Below are positions 1 through 9,371 of a stretch of DNA of 64,000 nt, piece after piece. The position numbers were made by a program, and so were the translations under genes. The notes under the pieces are model-generated. The model worked only from the letters and a program-made list of their open reading frames with translations, had not been told where the DNA came from and did no database searches. The DNA comes from NORP240 sp965222175 (GTDB lineage Bacteria > Pseudomonadota > Gammaproteobacteria > Pseudomonadales > Pseudohongiellaceae). The number at the start of each line of letters is the position of its first letter. Position 1 is the stretch's first letter. The stretch is taken from positions 62,001-126,000 of the forward strand of contig OZ244938.1 in the NCBI GenBank assembly GCA_965222175.1, read 5' to 3'.

Positions 1-283
1 CAGGGTACGGATGCCGGGACATCTCGCACGTGGATTATTTAATAAATACTGACTGTCGGTTGCCGCGTCACAGTGTGCAATGCCCGGGTATTGGCCGGCC
101 CCGGCATGACGTCAGGAGTCGGGGCAATGCTGAAGCGATAACGTTACCATCCCGACAGATGTCCGGCTTCAACCCGGTGCTGCGGACAGTGGTTTGGTGA
201 CGTCCGCGTCGGAAATACCACGCCCTGACAGGCAGTGGCGCCTGCCATGCCAGGAACCGACAGGGTCGACGTCGTTACCAGGT
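1..283. other. Left-edge non-coding stretch
   Basis: No convincing gene is visible. A minus-strand ATG lies at 20-22, so a gene could run off the left edge, but only about seven codons are present and I do not call it. An AT-rich patch at about 33-50 could be promoter sequence. Confidence 0.4.
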
Positions 284-847
284 TTACGGCAGGGTGAAGC
301 CGTAGCGGAAATTCAGCCCCAGCATGTCGGCATCCCCGTACTCGGCGAAGGAGAATTCGAAACTGAGCGCATCGGTGGCGTTATAGCCGATACCCAGTTC
401 GCCACCGGCGTACCACTCGTCGTCGTTGATGATGGCCCGACCGATGACCTCGTTATTGACCCTGATGGGCTCACGTCCGTCAATATCAAACCTGGACAGG
501 CTTGGTGACAGGTAAAAATACAGGCCGGAATCCCCGTCCCACTGGAATCGTACGTTGAAGCCCATGCCGAAGCTGGTTTCCACCCGAACCCGTGCCGGGG
601 CGGGAGTGGTGACATCCACGATATCGTCATCGGCATCCATGTACAGGCTCATGCTGGGGATGATAGTCAGGTCTGGCAGGGTGGTTTCGAACTCGTAGCC
701 GAGGCTGAATCCGAAAACGTCCGGCGATACTTCATAGCCGTCGATATCTGCAGTCAGATCGAAATAGCCGACACCCGCTATCCACTGTGCGGAGGCGACT
801 CCGGAAACTGACAGTAATCCGCATACCAGCAATAATTTTTTGAACAT
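284..847 (-). CDS. Small outer-membrane beta-barrel protein (putative)
   Basis: Predicted 187-residue exported protein. The start at 847 is chosen because AGGAGG lies just upstream and the following residues MFKKLLLVCGLLSVSGVASA form a clean signal peptide; the frame continues 29 codons further upstream without a ribosome site. The mature part alternates hydrophobic and polar residues (for example GVGYFDLTADI, FGFSLGYEFET, GLNFRYGF), as expected of an 8-stranded OmpA/OmpW-like barrel. The last residue is not aromatic, which is atypical for BAM substrates, although the penultimate strand carries RYGF. The specific function cannot be told; it stands alone with no partner gene. Confidence 0.7.
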   Translation of the reverse strand: MFKKLLLVCGLLSVSGVASAQWIAGVGYFDLTADIDGYEVSPDVFGFSLGYEFETTLPDLTIIPSMSLYMDADDDIVDVTTPAPARVRVETSFGMGFNVRFQWDGDSGLYFYLSPSLSRFDIDGREPIRVNNEVIGRAIINDDEWYAGGELGIGYNATDALSFEFSFAEYGDADMLGLNFRYGFTLP

Positions 848-1032
848 CGTACATTCCTCCTTTTGACACACCGTTGATCCTTCGGAATCCGGGCAACGGT
901 GTTCTGGGCCGGACACGGGAACAGTCCCCGCCATCTTGGTGATTCAGGTTCTAGGGGATATATCGGTCTTTGCCGCCCCGGCATGAATTAATCAGCGGTT
1001 CCCCAAGGAGTCTCCGATTAGTTAGAGGTTCC

Positions 1033-2031
1033 TTAACCCGACAGGTAGGAGTCCAGGGCAAGTTCCACCAGGGCAGCACCGGCCCAGGCCAGGGGCGGAA
1101 TGAGCACATAGAAGACAATGCGGGTGAACAGCGACAGGTCCAGCGGCCAGTTGCGGCAGTGGGCAATATGGCTGCGTCTTTCCAGCAGGGCATTCAGCCG
1201 GGTCAGGTAGGTGTCGTCCAGGTCCCGGGGTGTGTTGTTGATTTCGACATCGACACGTTGCATTGCCTGGCGCTTGTGGTTGCGAATCTGCCTGTGCACC
1301 GGCCAGATGGGCAGAAGCATCAACAGGATGCCGGCAGGCACACCAACCAGCACCGCGTTCTGGTAGTTTATCCAGCGGAACTCCTGGTCCAGGGCCTGCA
1401 GTGGCGTGATGGCCAGTGCGCCAACCACGATGAGCATGCTGCGCAGGGCCGACTGGCCGAAGGGATTCAGCCGGTCGAGGTTGAACAGGTCGATGTCCAC
1501 CACCTTGCCCACCCGGTAGAACACCAGGGCGTTGTGCAGGGCGACGACCAGCAGCAATCCCACCAGGCTCCAGGTAAAGCACTGGGCAAAGATCATGGCC
1601 AGACTGAAGACAAAGACCGGATTCCCGGGATCGAACGACAGTATAAGCCAGGGCACGTTGGCCACCAGCCCGTTGACCAGTCCGGCCAGTAAACCTATAT
1701 ACCAGTAATTCACCCGATCCAGTCGTTCCAGCAACTGCCGCTGCCCGGGATCAAGCTGCGACGTCAGCGCGTCGACGATACCCGGCGTGGCCCTGACCTG
1801 GGCGACCAGGCAGCCAAGCAGGTAGGGCGGCAGCAGGGTAAAGACCAGGAACTGGCCGGTCAGTTCAAGTGACGATTCGTAGCCCGGTGGCGTCTGCTCG
1901 GGGAACAGTGTGCCGGTAGCGGTAAACAGGGTGAACAGTATTGCCAGTGAGACCAGGCCGACGGTGATTATCGGTCGACGGAATGACCGGTTTGCCAGCT
2001 GCAGGATACGAATCGGCAGGGGATAATTCAT
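1033..2031 (-). CDS. Polytopic inner-membrane protein of unknown function
   Basis: Predicted 332-residue integral membrane protein with about seven hydrophobic helices: near residues 22-45, 55-75, 105-130, 140-165, 195-215, 225-250 and close to the C-terminus. I start it at 2031 (MNYPLPIRIL) because the twelve extra codons of the longer frame look non-coding; the ribosome site there is weak. A charged loop (QIRNHKRQAMQR) sits before the last helix. I do not recognise the family. It is divergent from the carboxylase gene and could share a promoter region with it; nothing links the two functionally. Confidence 0.65.
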   Translation of the reverse strand: MNYPLPIRILQLANRSFRRPIITVGLVSLAILFTLFTATGTLFPEQTPPGYESSLELTGQFLVFTLLPPYLLGCLVAQVRATPGIVDALTSQLDPGQRQLLERLDRVNYWYIGLLAGLVNGLVANVPWLILSFDPGNPVFVFSLAMIFAQCFTWSLVGLLLVVALHNALVFYRVGKVVDIDLFNLDRLNPFGQSALRSMLIVVGALAITPLQALDQEFRWINYQNAVLVGVPAGILLMLLPIWPVHRQIRNHKRQAMQRVDVEINNTPRDLDDTYLTRLNALLERRSHIAHCRNWPLDLSLFTRIVFYVLIPPLAWAGAALVELALDSYLSG

Positions 2032-2251
2032 GGTGGACCCACTGTGTTGTTGTCCGGCAACGGCCAACTGCGATACAGATTCGCGACTGCCGCACCCGTA
2101 TCCGTTACTTTAACATGGCGGTACCCTGTAAGTAGCCTGGTGAGGCCCGGACCCGCGCATCGATACAGCATACCGGGACTGGTGCTAAACTGGCAGCTCC
2201 AACAACCTATGAAACTTCTGAGCACTTTCGTAACCAGGCAGAAGTTTCCGC

Positions 2252-4888
2252 ATGGAGTACCGCGTGTCCCAAGCCGTTGCCTCGACTTCCGATTCCGTCT
2301 CAAGAGCCTTTGCCGAGCTGGTGGATCTGAAGTACCAGCTGTATAACGGACTGTTCCTTACCCTGCCATTGGACGCGGTTGAACAGACCGGCCTGCTGTT
2401 GCCCCTGCTGGAAGTCGCCTGCGACGAAGGGCTGCAGGCCGGCAAGGATCCGGCATCGATCATCGAACAGTTTTTCGATACCCACAAGCCCGGGTTCGAC
2501 CAACAGGAAAAAGCCGGTTTCCTGTTCAAGATAATCCAGTACGTGGAGCGCCAGGTGGTGCTGGTGGACGCCCTGGAAGATGCCGCTTACAGCAGGATTC
2601 ACCAGCTTCCCGGTCACAACGTGCTGCAACGTATTCTCGATCGCGTGGAGATGGATGACCAGGAGTCGCGATTCGCGGATATTCTGCGCAAGTTCGGGAT
2701 TCGGGTGACGTTGACCGCCCACCCCACCCAGTTTTACACCGGCCAGGTACTGGCCATCATCAACGACCTCAGCCGCGCCGTGGCCAGTGGCGACATCTCC
2801 AATGTCCGGGAGCTGTTGCTGCAACTGGGGAATACGCCGTTTTACCGCAAGGACAAGCCTTCGCCCTACGACGAGGCGGTTCTGCTGACGTGGTACCTGG
2901 GGAATATTTTCTATCCCATCATGGGTGAGCTGGTGGACCGTCTGGCGGATCGTCACGCCGAGGCAATCAGGCAGAATCCCCACGTGGTCACCGTGGGATT
3001 CTGGCCCGGTGGGGATCGGGACGGCAATCCGTTTGTTACCGTTGACATTACCCGGCGGGTGGCGGCCAAGCTGCGCTATGCCATCGCCTCCTGTTATCAC
3101 CGGGATATCCGGGAACTGAAACGTCGCCTGACATTTGCCGATGTCTACGACGAGCTGGAGTCTATTGAAAAACAGCTCCATGCCGAGCTGTCCGAGACCG
3201 CGCCGGAGTACAGTCTTGAGGAAGCCGGACTGCTGGCGACCCTGGACCGAATTGAAACAATCCTGCTGGACAGGCACCAGGGTCTCTATGTCGACAGGCT
3301 GCGTTCGTTCAGGCGCAAGGTGATGCTGTTTGGCTTTCATTTCGCCAGCCTGGATATTCGCCAGGACAGCCGGGTCATTGCCCGCACCCTGGCCGAGGTC
3401 GATGATCTGCAACCGGTGCTGGCCGGTAACGACGGCGGAACAGCGGACGAAGACGCCGAAGTAAACCGCTTGTTCGGGATAACTGGCGCTATTGATATCG
3501 AGTCTCTGGACGAGCCGGTACTGAAGGATACTCTCAAGTCTTTCGGTGTCATCCAGGAAATCCAGGAACGCAATGGTGAACAGGCCTGTCACCGGTACAT
3601 CATCAGCAATTGTCATGGGCCGATGGACATGGCCAGGGCCTATGCCCTGTTTCAGCTGTGTGGCTGGCAAGACACACCGTTGACCGTGGACATCGTTCCA
3701 CTGTTCGAAAGCGTCAGGGATCTGGCCGATGCCGGAGACTCCATGCGTCGAATATATGCCCATCCGGTTTATCGACAGCACCTGCGTCATCGGGGCAATC
3801 GACAGACCGTGATGCTGGGATTTTCCGATGGCACCAAGGACGGTGGCTACCTGATGGCCAACTGGGCAATCTACCGGGCCAAGGAAGACCTGACCGCCGT
3901 ATCCAGGGAAGCCGGTATCGAGGTTATTTTCTTTGACGGTCGCGGGGGGCCACCGGCCAGGGGTGGCGGCAGTGCCTACCTGTTCTACGCGGCGCTGGGC
4001 AAGACCATAGAAAGTAACCAGATCCAGATGACTGTCCAGGGCCAGACCGTCAGCTCCCATTACGGTATCGAAGAGGCTGCCCTGCATAACCTGAGCCTGC
4101 TGTTGACCGCGGGACTGGAAAACAATTTGCTGGAACGACCCGAGCGGGAACTTGACCAGTCACAGCGCAAGCTCATTCAGACTCTGGCGGAGCGCAGCTT
4201 TGACAAGTACCAGGCACTCAAGCAGCACGAACTATTCCTTCCCTACCTGGAGGAAATGAGTACGTTAAAATATTACAACATGGCCAATATCGGCAGTCGA
4301 CCGGCGCGCCGCGGCAATGCCGGGGAGCTGCGTTTCGAGGACCTGCGGGCGATTCCGTTTGTGGGTGCCTGGGCACAGCTGAAACAGAATGTTCCTGGCT
4401 ATTTCGGTCTGGGCAGCGCCCTGCGGGAACTGGAGCGGGATGGACAGCTGGATGCCTGCAAGGCCTTGTATCACCGCTCGGTGTTCTTCCGCGCGCTGAT
4501 TGCCAATGCCATGCAGAACCTGGCGAAATCGAATTTCGAATTGACCCGGTACATGGAGAAGGATGAAATGTATGGTGATTTCTGGCGAATGATTCACGAC
4601 GAATACCGGTTGACCCGTGAGATGGTCTTGAAGGTAGCGGAGCAGGAGGTACTGCTGGAAGACAACCCCCGGGCCCGTCTCAGTATCCAGCTTCGGGAGA
4701 AAGTCGTGCTGCCGCTGCTGGTTATCCAGCAGGCGGCCCTGATGCGCTGCCATGCCCTGCGTCGCGAAGAAGGGGAGCAGCCGGACGATGACCGGCAGTC
4801 CCGGTTGGACGAGGAACTGGATACCTACGAGAAAATGATCGTCAGGTCCCTGTACGGCAATATCAACGCCTCCCGCAACTCGGCGTAA
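2252..4888 (+). CDS. ppc: Phosphoenolpyruvate carboxylase
   Basis: Catalyses PEP + bicarbonate to oxaloacetate + phosphate, the anaplerotic feed of the TCA cycle, in the cytoplasm. The 878 residues match the family length. The catalytic histidine is in TLTAHPTQF (H157); GFSDGTKDGGY and the glycine-rich FDGRGGPPARGGGS loop follow, and the tail ends SRNSA where the E. coli enzyme has RNTG. From memory, the PPARGGG and QTVSSHYG variants resemble the Bacteroidetes-type enzyme more than the E. coli one. ATG at 2252 has a poor ribosome site. A GTG at 2264 has GGAG six bases upstream and may be the true start. A DUF2164 gene follows after 11 bases. Confidence 0.95.
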   Translation: MEYRVSQAVASTSDSVSRAFAELVDLKYQLYNGLFLTLPLDAVEQTGLLLPLLEVACDEGLQAGKDPASIIEQFFDTHKPGFDQQEKAGFLFKIIQYVERQVVLVDALEDAAYSRIHQLPGHNVLQRILDRVEMDDQESRFADILRKFGIRVTLTAHPTQFYTGQVLAIINDLSRAVASGDISNVRELLLQLGNTPFYRKDKPSPYDEAVLLTWYLGNIFYPIMGELVDRLADRHAEAIRQNPHVVTVGFWPGGDRDGNPFVTVDITRRVAAKLRYAIASCYHRDIRELKRRLTFADVYDELESIEKQLHAELSETAPEYSLEEAGLLATLDRIETILLDRHQGLYVDRLRSFRRKVMLFGFHFASLDIRQDSRVIARTLAEVDDLQPVLAGNDGGTADEDAEVNRLFGITGAIDIESLDEPVLKDTLKSFGVIQEIQERNGEQACHRYIISNCHGPMDMARAYALFQLCGWQDTPLTVDIVPLFESVRDLADAGDSMRRIYAHPVYRQHLRHRGNRQTVMLGFSDGTKDGGYLMANWAIYRAKEDLTAVSREAGIEVIFFDGRGGPPARGGGSAYLFYAALGKTIESNQIQMTVQGQTVSSHYGIEEAALHNLSLLLTAGLENNLLERPERELDQSQRKLIQTLAERSFDKYQALKQHELFLPYLEEMSTLKYYNMANIGSRPARRGNAGELRFEDLRAIPFVGAWAQLKQNVPGYFGLGSALRELERDGQLDACKALYHRSVFFRALIANAMQNLAKSNFELTRYMEKDEMYGDFWRMIHDEYRLTREMVLKVAEQEVLLEDNPRARLSIQLREKVVLPLLVIQQAALMRCHALRREEGEQPDDDRQSRLDEELDTYEKMIVRSLYGNINASRNSA

Positions 4889-4899
4889 AGGACCGGTTC

Positions 4900-5142
4900 A
4901 TGTCGGAGATAGAATTTTCCAAAGAAGAAAAACAGGTGCTCGTGGACAGGATACGCGACTATTTTGCAACGGAGCTGAACCAGGAGCTGGGGCAGTTCGA
5001 CGCCGAATTTCTCCTGGATTTCATGGTGAAGGAGCTCGGTCCGGCTATCTACAATCGCGGCCTGTACGACGCCCAGGCGGTGATGCAGAGCCACATTGAC
5101 GCCGTCATGGAGTCGATTTACGAAATAGAAAAATCCACCTGA
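4900..5142 (+). CDS. DUF2164 family protein
   Basis: An 80-residue cytoplasmic protein with the DUF2164 pattern: a charged N-terminus (FSKEEKQVLVDRIRDYF), then LDFMVKELGPAIYNRGLYDA and a helical tail. Family members are typically 75-90 residues and their role is unknown. It starts 11 bases after the carboxylase stop, so the two are probably cotranscribed. No signal peptide or membrane helix is present. It is convergent with the small VOC gene. Confidence 0.85.
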   Translation: MSEIEFSKEEKQVLVDRIRDYFATELNQELGQFDAEFLLDFMVKELGPAIYNRGLYDAQAVMQSHIDAVMESIYEIEKST

Positions 5143-5166
5143 CCCTGTCCGTTCATAGGTTTGCCT

Positions 5167-5535
5167 TCATTCCCCGGGCAACTGGGTGAACGACAGAACA
5201 TTGCCATCCGGATCAAGGAACCAGGCGATCTTTGCCCCATCCGGTGTTGTCCAGATACCCAGTTCGTCCTGCTCCAGGAACGGATAGTGCTCCATGGCCA
5301 GTCCTTTTGCCGCCAGGTCGGCAACCAGTGCTTCAATATCGTCGACTTCCCAACCGGCGGCGGTGTAGGGCTGCGTCACGACTTTTTTCACTTTCTGCAC
5401 CCGAAGCTGGTAGCCTCCCGAATCGAATACCAGGGCGTGGGATTGATCTTCGACGAAATTCAGTCCGGGAATTGCCGAGTAGAAGCGGCGGCTCTGTTCC
5501 GCGTCACTGGTGGCGACAAGCAGGATAGGTTTCAT
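5167..5535 (-). CDS. VOC/glyoxalase-fold protein, single domain
   Basis: A 122-residue protein of the vicinal oxygen chelate superfamily. The beta-alpha-beta-beta-beta unit is recognisable: MKPILLVATSDAEQSRRFYS at the start, GYQLRVQKV in the middle and a C-terminal GIWTTPDGAKIAWFLDPDGNVLSF typical of these folds. Start 5535 is chosen because GGAAG lies upstream and the 13 extra N-terminal codons look non-coding. Members act as lyases, dioxygenases or resistance proteins, usually as dimers with a divalent metal; the substrate cannot be told. The gene is convergent with DUF2164. Confidence 0.8.
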   Translation of the reverse strand: MKPILLVATSDAEQSRRFYSAIPGLNFVEDQSHALVFDSGGYQLRVQKVKKVVTQPYTAAGWEVDDIEALVADLAAKGLAMEHYPFLEQDELGIWTTPDGAKIAWFLDPDGNVLSFTQLPGE

Positions 5536-5730
5536 AGGTTCGCTTCCGTTATTTCTGGTGGAGGTTGAGGGCAACAGTCAGTGACTCAGGTGCCAGGCCA
5601 CGCCTGATGTAACAGTGTGGGCGATTAACGCTGCGTCGTCCGTGATAAGTCGCATGCAGGAATTGTCCGCTGGCCCTTAAGTGTCGCTGATTTAACCGGG
5701 ATAGTGCAATTCCGCCGAAGTCGCTGAAAG

Positions 5731-5784
5731 TGTTTAATCGTCGAATATCGCAGAAAGTGTTTAATGGTCGAATATCGCAGAAAG
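5731..5784. repeat. Two 27-base tandem repeats, possible remnant of an IS21-type end
   Basis: Two units differing at one base run 5731-5757 and 5758-5784, each tgtttaat.gtcgaatatc followed by gcagaaag. A degenerate third copy (cgctgaaag) precedes them and a partial tggtcagg follows. From memory, IS21-family ends carry multiple short repeats ending in GAAAGTG as transposase sites, so this may be a stranded end; no transposase is in the window. Confidence 0.55.
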
Positions 5785-6006
5785 TGGTCAGGCACGCTAC
5801 CGCCTGTTAACCGGATAAAGAAAAAGTAATAGTAATCAATTGGTTACGAATTGGCACGGTTCATGAAACGAAGTTTTCAATAGATTGCTCAACAGCCTCT
5901 GCCGATAATCCGGGTAGTTCCCTGTAACCAACAGGCCACCCGCACCGTCCAATCAACATCCCTTGTTGAAGGATCCCCGATGGCACGCTGATCCGTATTG
6001 CGCGTT

Positions 6007-6048
6007 GACCGGGCAGGCCGACACCCCAGTCGGCTCCCGGTCTTTTTT
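6007..6048 (+). terminator. Intrinsic terminator with no obvious upstream gene
   Basis: A GACCGGG / CCCGGTC stem (6007-6013 and 6036-6042) encloses a second GCCGAC/GTCGG pairing and runs into a T-rich tail to 6048. The nearest plus-strand gene ends at 5142 with a minus-strand gene between, so this probably ends an unannotated RNA. Confidence 0.7.
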
Positions 6049-6400
6049 ACCCGATTTTCCTGCACTGCGAGCAAGGCCCGGGAACCATGGCCGCGGTTGC
6101 TGTTCCCCTGTGCAATTGGCGCAATTCACGGGCGCCAGACGCAATGACATCGTGTGTCGGTTACCCGGGGGTTCACCGCGCGGCATTCTGCATCCGTGGT
6201 GAAGACGGCATCGGACGGACAACCTGCCTGGAGTTGCGCTGGATTCCGCTGTATTTTAAGGAACCTCATCGCTGCCCCACAAACCTCAACGGAGATTCAT
6301 GTGGAAAGAAGGATGCTGATGTACAGCTCGGCGCACACCGTCACTGTGGAACAGCAATGATCCGTTAAACAACAACAAAACAAAAATAAGAGGAGCCGTC

Positions 6401-8017
6401 GTGATCAAGTACATTTCGTTGTTCATCCCCTGTAGTCTGATTCTGTCTGTCGCAACCCATGCCCAGGAATTTCCCCCCGGGTTCATCGATCCCGACCCGG
6501 TGCTGCAGGCGTCATCTGCCGCTATCGGCGAAGACCGGCTTCACTGTGTTGCCATCAGTGGCACCGCTTACACCGGTGCGGTGGGACAACAGTTTCTCAA
6601 CGGTTACGAAGTGGACTGGCCCCGGGGGGAACCGCTTACCAACTACACGCGCATTATCGACTGGGACAACGTCAGGATGATCGAGACCTTTGATCGCCAA
6701 CCCGGGCACAACCCGGCTTCCTGGAAGTATGGCCTGGGCTGGGCCGGCGGCACACCGATTCAGCAGCGCACCCGGCAGGAATTCATGCTGAACGGAGAGT
6801 ATGCCTGGCACAGGGACGGCGCCGATGCCGCTCCCGTGGCAGCCACGGCACTGACGGCAGAACGCTGGGCACTGGATATGTGGCTCACCCCCCACGGCTT
6901 TCTGAAGGCCGCCAGGTTACCCGGTGCCAACCCCCGTGCCACCTGGCGTTGGGAACTGGGGGAAATGGGGCGTGATGGTGCTACGGTGAATCCGGAGAAA
7001 GTAACCATCGTGTCAATTACCCTGATGGGCAAATACCGCGTGGATGCCACGATCAATTCCCGAAACCTGTTGCAGCGCATCCATACCTGGGTGCCGGACC
7101 CGGTGCTGGGCGATACCAATTTCGAGCATGAATTCGCCGATTCCGATTACATCGATATCGGTGACGGCATCCGTTTTCCCACGGTCTGGCATCACCATAC
7201 CGGCTGGGACGACAACTACCAGGCGCAAAGTGTCAACGCCGGACACAATGCCTTCGGTGGCCGCCAGGCGGATATTGTCGCCAACCGGTGTCCCGGTGCG
7301 GTACCGATACCCCCGCAGGTTCGCAATGCCGGCTTCGAACAGATAGTCACCGTGAACGAACTGGCCGATGGCGTTTACCTGTTGGGCGGTACTTCCCATA
7401 ACAGCGTTGCCATCGAATTCGAGGATTACATTGCCGTGGTGGAAGCGCCCCTCGATGAAAATCGTAACCTGGCCGTCATCGACACCGTGGTCGATCTTGT
7501 GCCGAACAAGCCGATACGCTTTCTGGTCAACACCCACCAGCATCACGACCATATCGGCGGCCTGCGCACCTACCTGCACATAGGCGCGACAATTATTACT
7601 CACTGGAAAAATTTCGAATTCTATAACAGCGACGTATTGAACTACGCCCCGCGGACACTTGAACCCGACATGGTCAGCCTGTGGCCGCCGACGGAGCTGG
7701 CGGAGGGTTATCAGTATGAGGTCGTCAGGGAAAACTATTATTTGATGGATAATTCCAGAAGTATGCACATTTCCTACGTGCACCCTCTGTCCCACGTCGA
7801 GGGCATGCTAGTGGCGTATCTGCGGGAAGAGAAAATACTGATCGAAGCGGACCTGTTCGATAGTCCAGTCCCAGGGCAGATCGGTCTTGAATCAGCAACA
7901 GCGAACAATCGTGCGTTACTTGAGCACGTTGAACGACTGGGACTTGACGTGGAGACTATCGTGCCGATTCATGGCGGGCCGACTGCCTGGGAAGAGTTCG
8001 AACAGCTTGTTCAATAA
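6401..8017 (+). CDS. Exported metallo-beta-lactamase-fold hydrolase
   Basis: A 538-residue protein starting at GTG with AAGAGGAG upstream. Residues 1-22 are a signal peptide ending in THAQ. A long N-terminal region (about 300 residues) of unknown fold precedes the MBL domain, whose zinc motif is HxHxDH at 379-384 (HQHHDH), followed by a C-terminal VPIHGG motif. Proteins with this two-part layout are periplasmic MBL hydrolases with unknown substrate. Promoter sequence is probably in the AT-rich stretch just upstream. It is convergent with the flavin monooxygenase gene. Confidence 0.82.
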   Translation: MIKYISLFIPCSLILSVATHAQEFPPGFIDPDPVLQASSAAIGEDRLHCVAISGTAYTGAVGQQFLNGYEVDWPRGEPLTNYTRIIDWDNVRMIETFDRQPGHNPASWKYGLGWAGGTPIQQRTRQEFMLNGEYAWHRDGADAAPVAATALTAERWALDMWLTPHGFLKAARLPGANPRATWRWELGEMGRDGATVNPEKVTIVSITLMGKYRVDATINSRNLLQRIHTWVPDPVLGDTNFEHEFADSDYIDIGDGIRFPTVWHHHTGWDDNYQAQSVNAGHNAFGGRQADIVANRCPGAVPIPPQVRNAGFEQIVTVNELADGVYLLGGTSHNSVAIEFEDYIAVVEAPLDENRNLAVIDTVVDLVPNKPIRFLVNTHQHHDHIGGLRTYLHIGATIITHWKNFEFYNSDVLNYAPRTLEPDMVSLWPPTELAEGYQYEVVRENYYLMDNSRSMHISYVHPLSHVEGMLVAYLREEKILIEADLFDSPVPGQIGLESATANNRALLEHVERLGLDVETIVPIHGGPTAWEEFEQLVQ

Positions 8018-8150
8018 TTGTCAGGAATAACCTGGTCAACATTCGCGGCTGGCAATCAACCGGTGCCCGGACCGGCCGCTAACGGGGTCCACCGACGACA
8101 CTGACTGCATCGCCTGGCGGGTTACACCGACGCCTGTTCTCTACCGGAAT

Positions 8151-9371
8151 CTATTGTTCCGACTGCTGCCTCAGCATGGTCAGGCGCCGCAGGAAGCGTC
8201 GGCGCAGGGGCGGCACTTTGAGGGCGGTGTTGACCAGTCGCAAAATCAGCTTAAGGTGTCGACCGCGGCGAAACATGATCACCCGGGTCATCATGGCAGT
8301 GTAGCGATTGACATTACTGGCAATCTGTTGACGTCGCTGACCGGAGTAGCTGTCCAGGGCGGACACATCGTTTGTTTCAAGTACCTCGATCAGGGCGCTG
8401 GCCAGTGGCTCGGTGTCCTGTAGCCCGGCATTCATGCCCTGGCCACCCACCGGGCTGTTGAGGTGGGCGGCATCTCCCGCCAGGGCAATGCGACCGCGGG
8501 AAAAGGCCGAGGCCACGCGGTTGTGCAGACTGAATTGACTTTTCCACAGGATCTCGCCGGATTTGCCGAACAGACCGTCCATGGCGTATTGAATCCGCTG
8601 GTCAAGGCTCATGGCCGGATTATCGGTGAACGGCAGAATAAGGCGCCAGGTGTCATGAGTGATTTTGATACCGATAGCAGGACAGGGTGAGCCGGTCAGT
8701 CGTGGTGAGTGCCAGTCATCGTTGGCATAGCGGATATCAGCCAGCGATGCCTCGAAGGGGAAGGTATTGCCTGGAAAATCCAGGCGCAGCAGTTTCCTCA
8801 CCCTGCTGTGGGCGCCGTCGCAGCCAACAACCAGCCGTGCGGCAATGTCGAATTCACCGGCGGTGGACTTGCAGTGGGCCGATACGTGGTCCGACGCCGG
8901 CGTCAGGTCCACCAGTTCGGTGCCGAACCGGACCCGGGCACTGTGGCAGTTCTGCAGGGCCTGAAGTAACAGATTTTCCGTGGATGACTGGGGCAGGATA
9001 AGCAGCTGGGGGAAGGGGGTTTCCCCGGACAATTCCTCGATGGGGACCGACAGCAGCACCGAGTCGGAGTCGGCGTCCTGCAGCGTGACATGCCGTTTTA
9101 CGATGCCATCCTGCAGAAACCTGTCTATCACACCCAGCCTGTCCAGCACTTCCTGGGTTGCCGGCCAGATTGCCGGCGCCCTGGAAAACCTGGCAGTTTC
9201 ACTGTTCTTCTCAATTATCTGCACCCGGCGGTTCTGCCGGGCCAGGGCCAGGGACAGGGCGAGGCCAACAGGTCCGGCTCCCACCACCAGGACATCAATG
9301 GGATTGCCGGCCTCCGGGTCCTGACCATTGCCGACGTCGGAATGTGGAAGTGCGTACAGGCTTTCAGTCAA
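8151..9371 (-). CDS. FAD-dependent aromatic-ring-type monooxygenase
   Basis: About 406 residues, PHBH/TfdB-type flavoprotein monooxygenase that would use NAD(P)H and O2 to hydroxylate an aromatic or quinone-like substrate. The dinucleotide-binding motif VVGAGPVGLALS is near the N-terminus. A GCDGAHS motif lies mid-protein and the FAD ribityl motif GRIALAGDAAHLNSPVGGQG is in the last third. No ATG fits. I choose a TTG at 9369-9371 because a perfect GGAGG sits five bases upstream and the Rossmann fold begins about 28 residues in. UbiH-like or aromatic-degrading roles cannot be separated by sequence alone. Confidence 0.85.
   Translation of the reverse strand: MTESLYALPHSDVGNGQDPEAGNPIDVLVVGAGPVGLALSLALARQNRRVQIIEKNSETARFSRAPAIWPATQEVLDRLGVIDRFLQDGIVKRHVTLQDADSDSVLLSVPIEELSGETPFPQLLILPQSSTENLLLQALQNCHSARVRFGTELVDLTPASDHVSAHCKSTAGEFDIAARLVVGCDGAHSRVRKLLRLDFPGNTFPFEASLADIRYANDDWHSPRLTGSPCPAIGIKITHDTWRLILPFTDNPAMSLDQRIQYAMDGLFGKSGEILWKSQFSLHNRVASAFSRGRIALAGDAAHLNSPVGGQGMNAGLQDTEPLASALIEVLETNDVSALDSYSGQRRQQIASNVNRYTAMMTRVIMFRRGRHLKLILRLVNTALKVPPLRRRFLRRLTMLRQQSEQ

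Larger units (their letters stand above)
5536..6400. other. 865-base stretch without a protein gene
   Basis: Frames here are short, overlapping and lack ribosome sites. The stretch holds a pair of 27-base tandem repeats (5731-5784), an AT-rich segment around 5815-5885 and an intrinsic terminator (6007-6048) that no upstream gene accounts for. The gene beginning at 6401 has its ribosome site at 6388-6394. Confidence 0.7.

Noticed and set aside
2300..4087. A 595-codon open frame antisense to ppc
   Set aside because: It is fully antisense to a clear enzyme gene and is opened by GC-rich third positions; its translation has no family pattern or ribosome site.
5963..6368. Several short frames in the 5.5-6.4 kb gap
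   Set aside because: Overlapping frames with no ribosome site or recognisable product.
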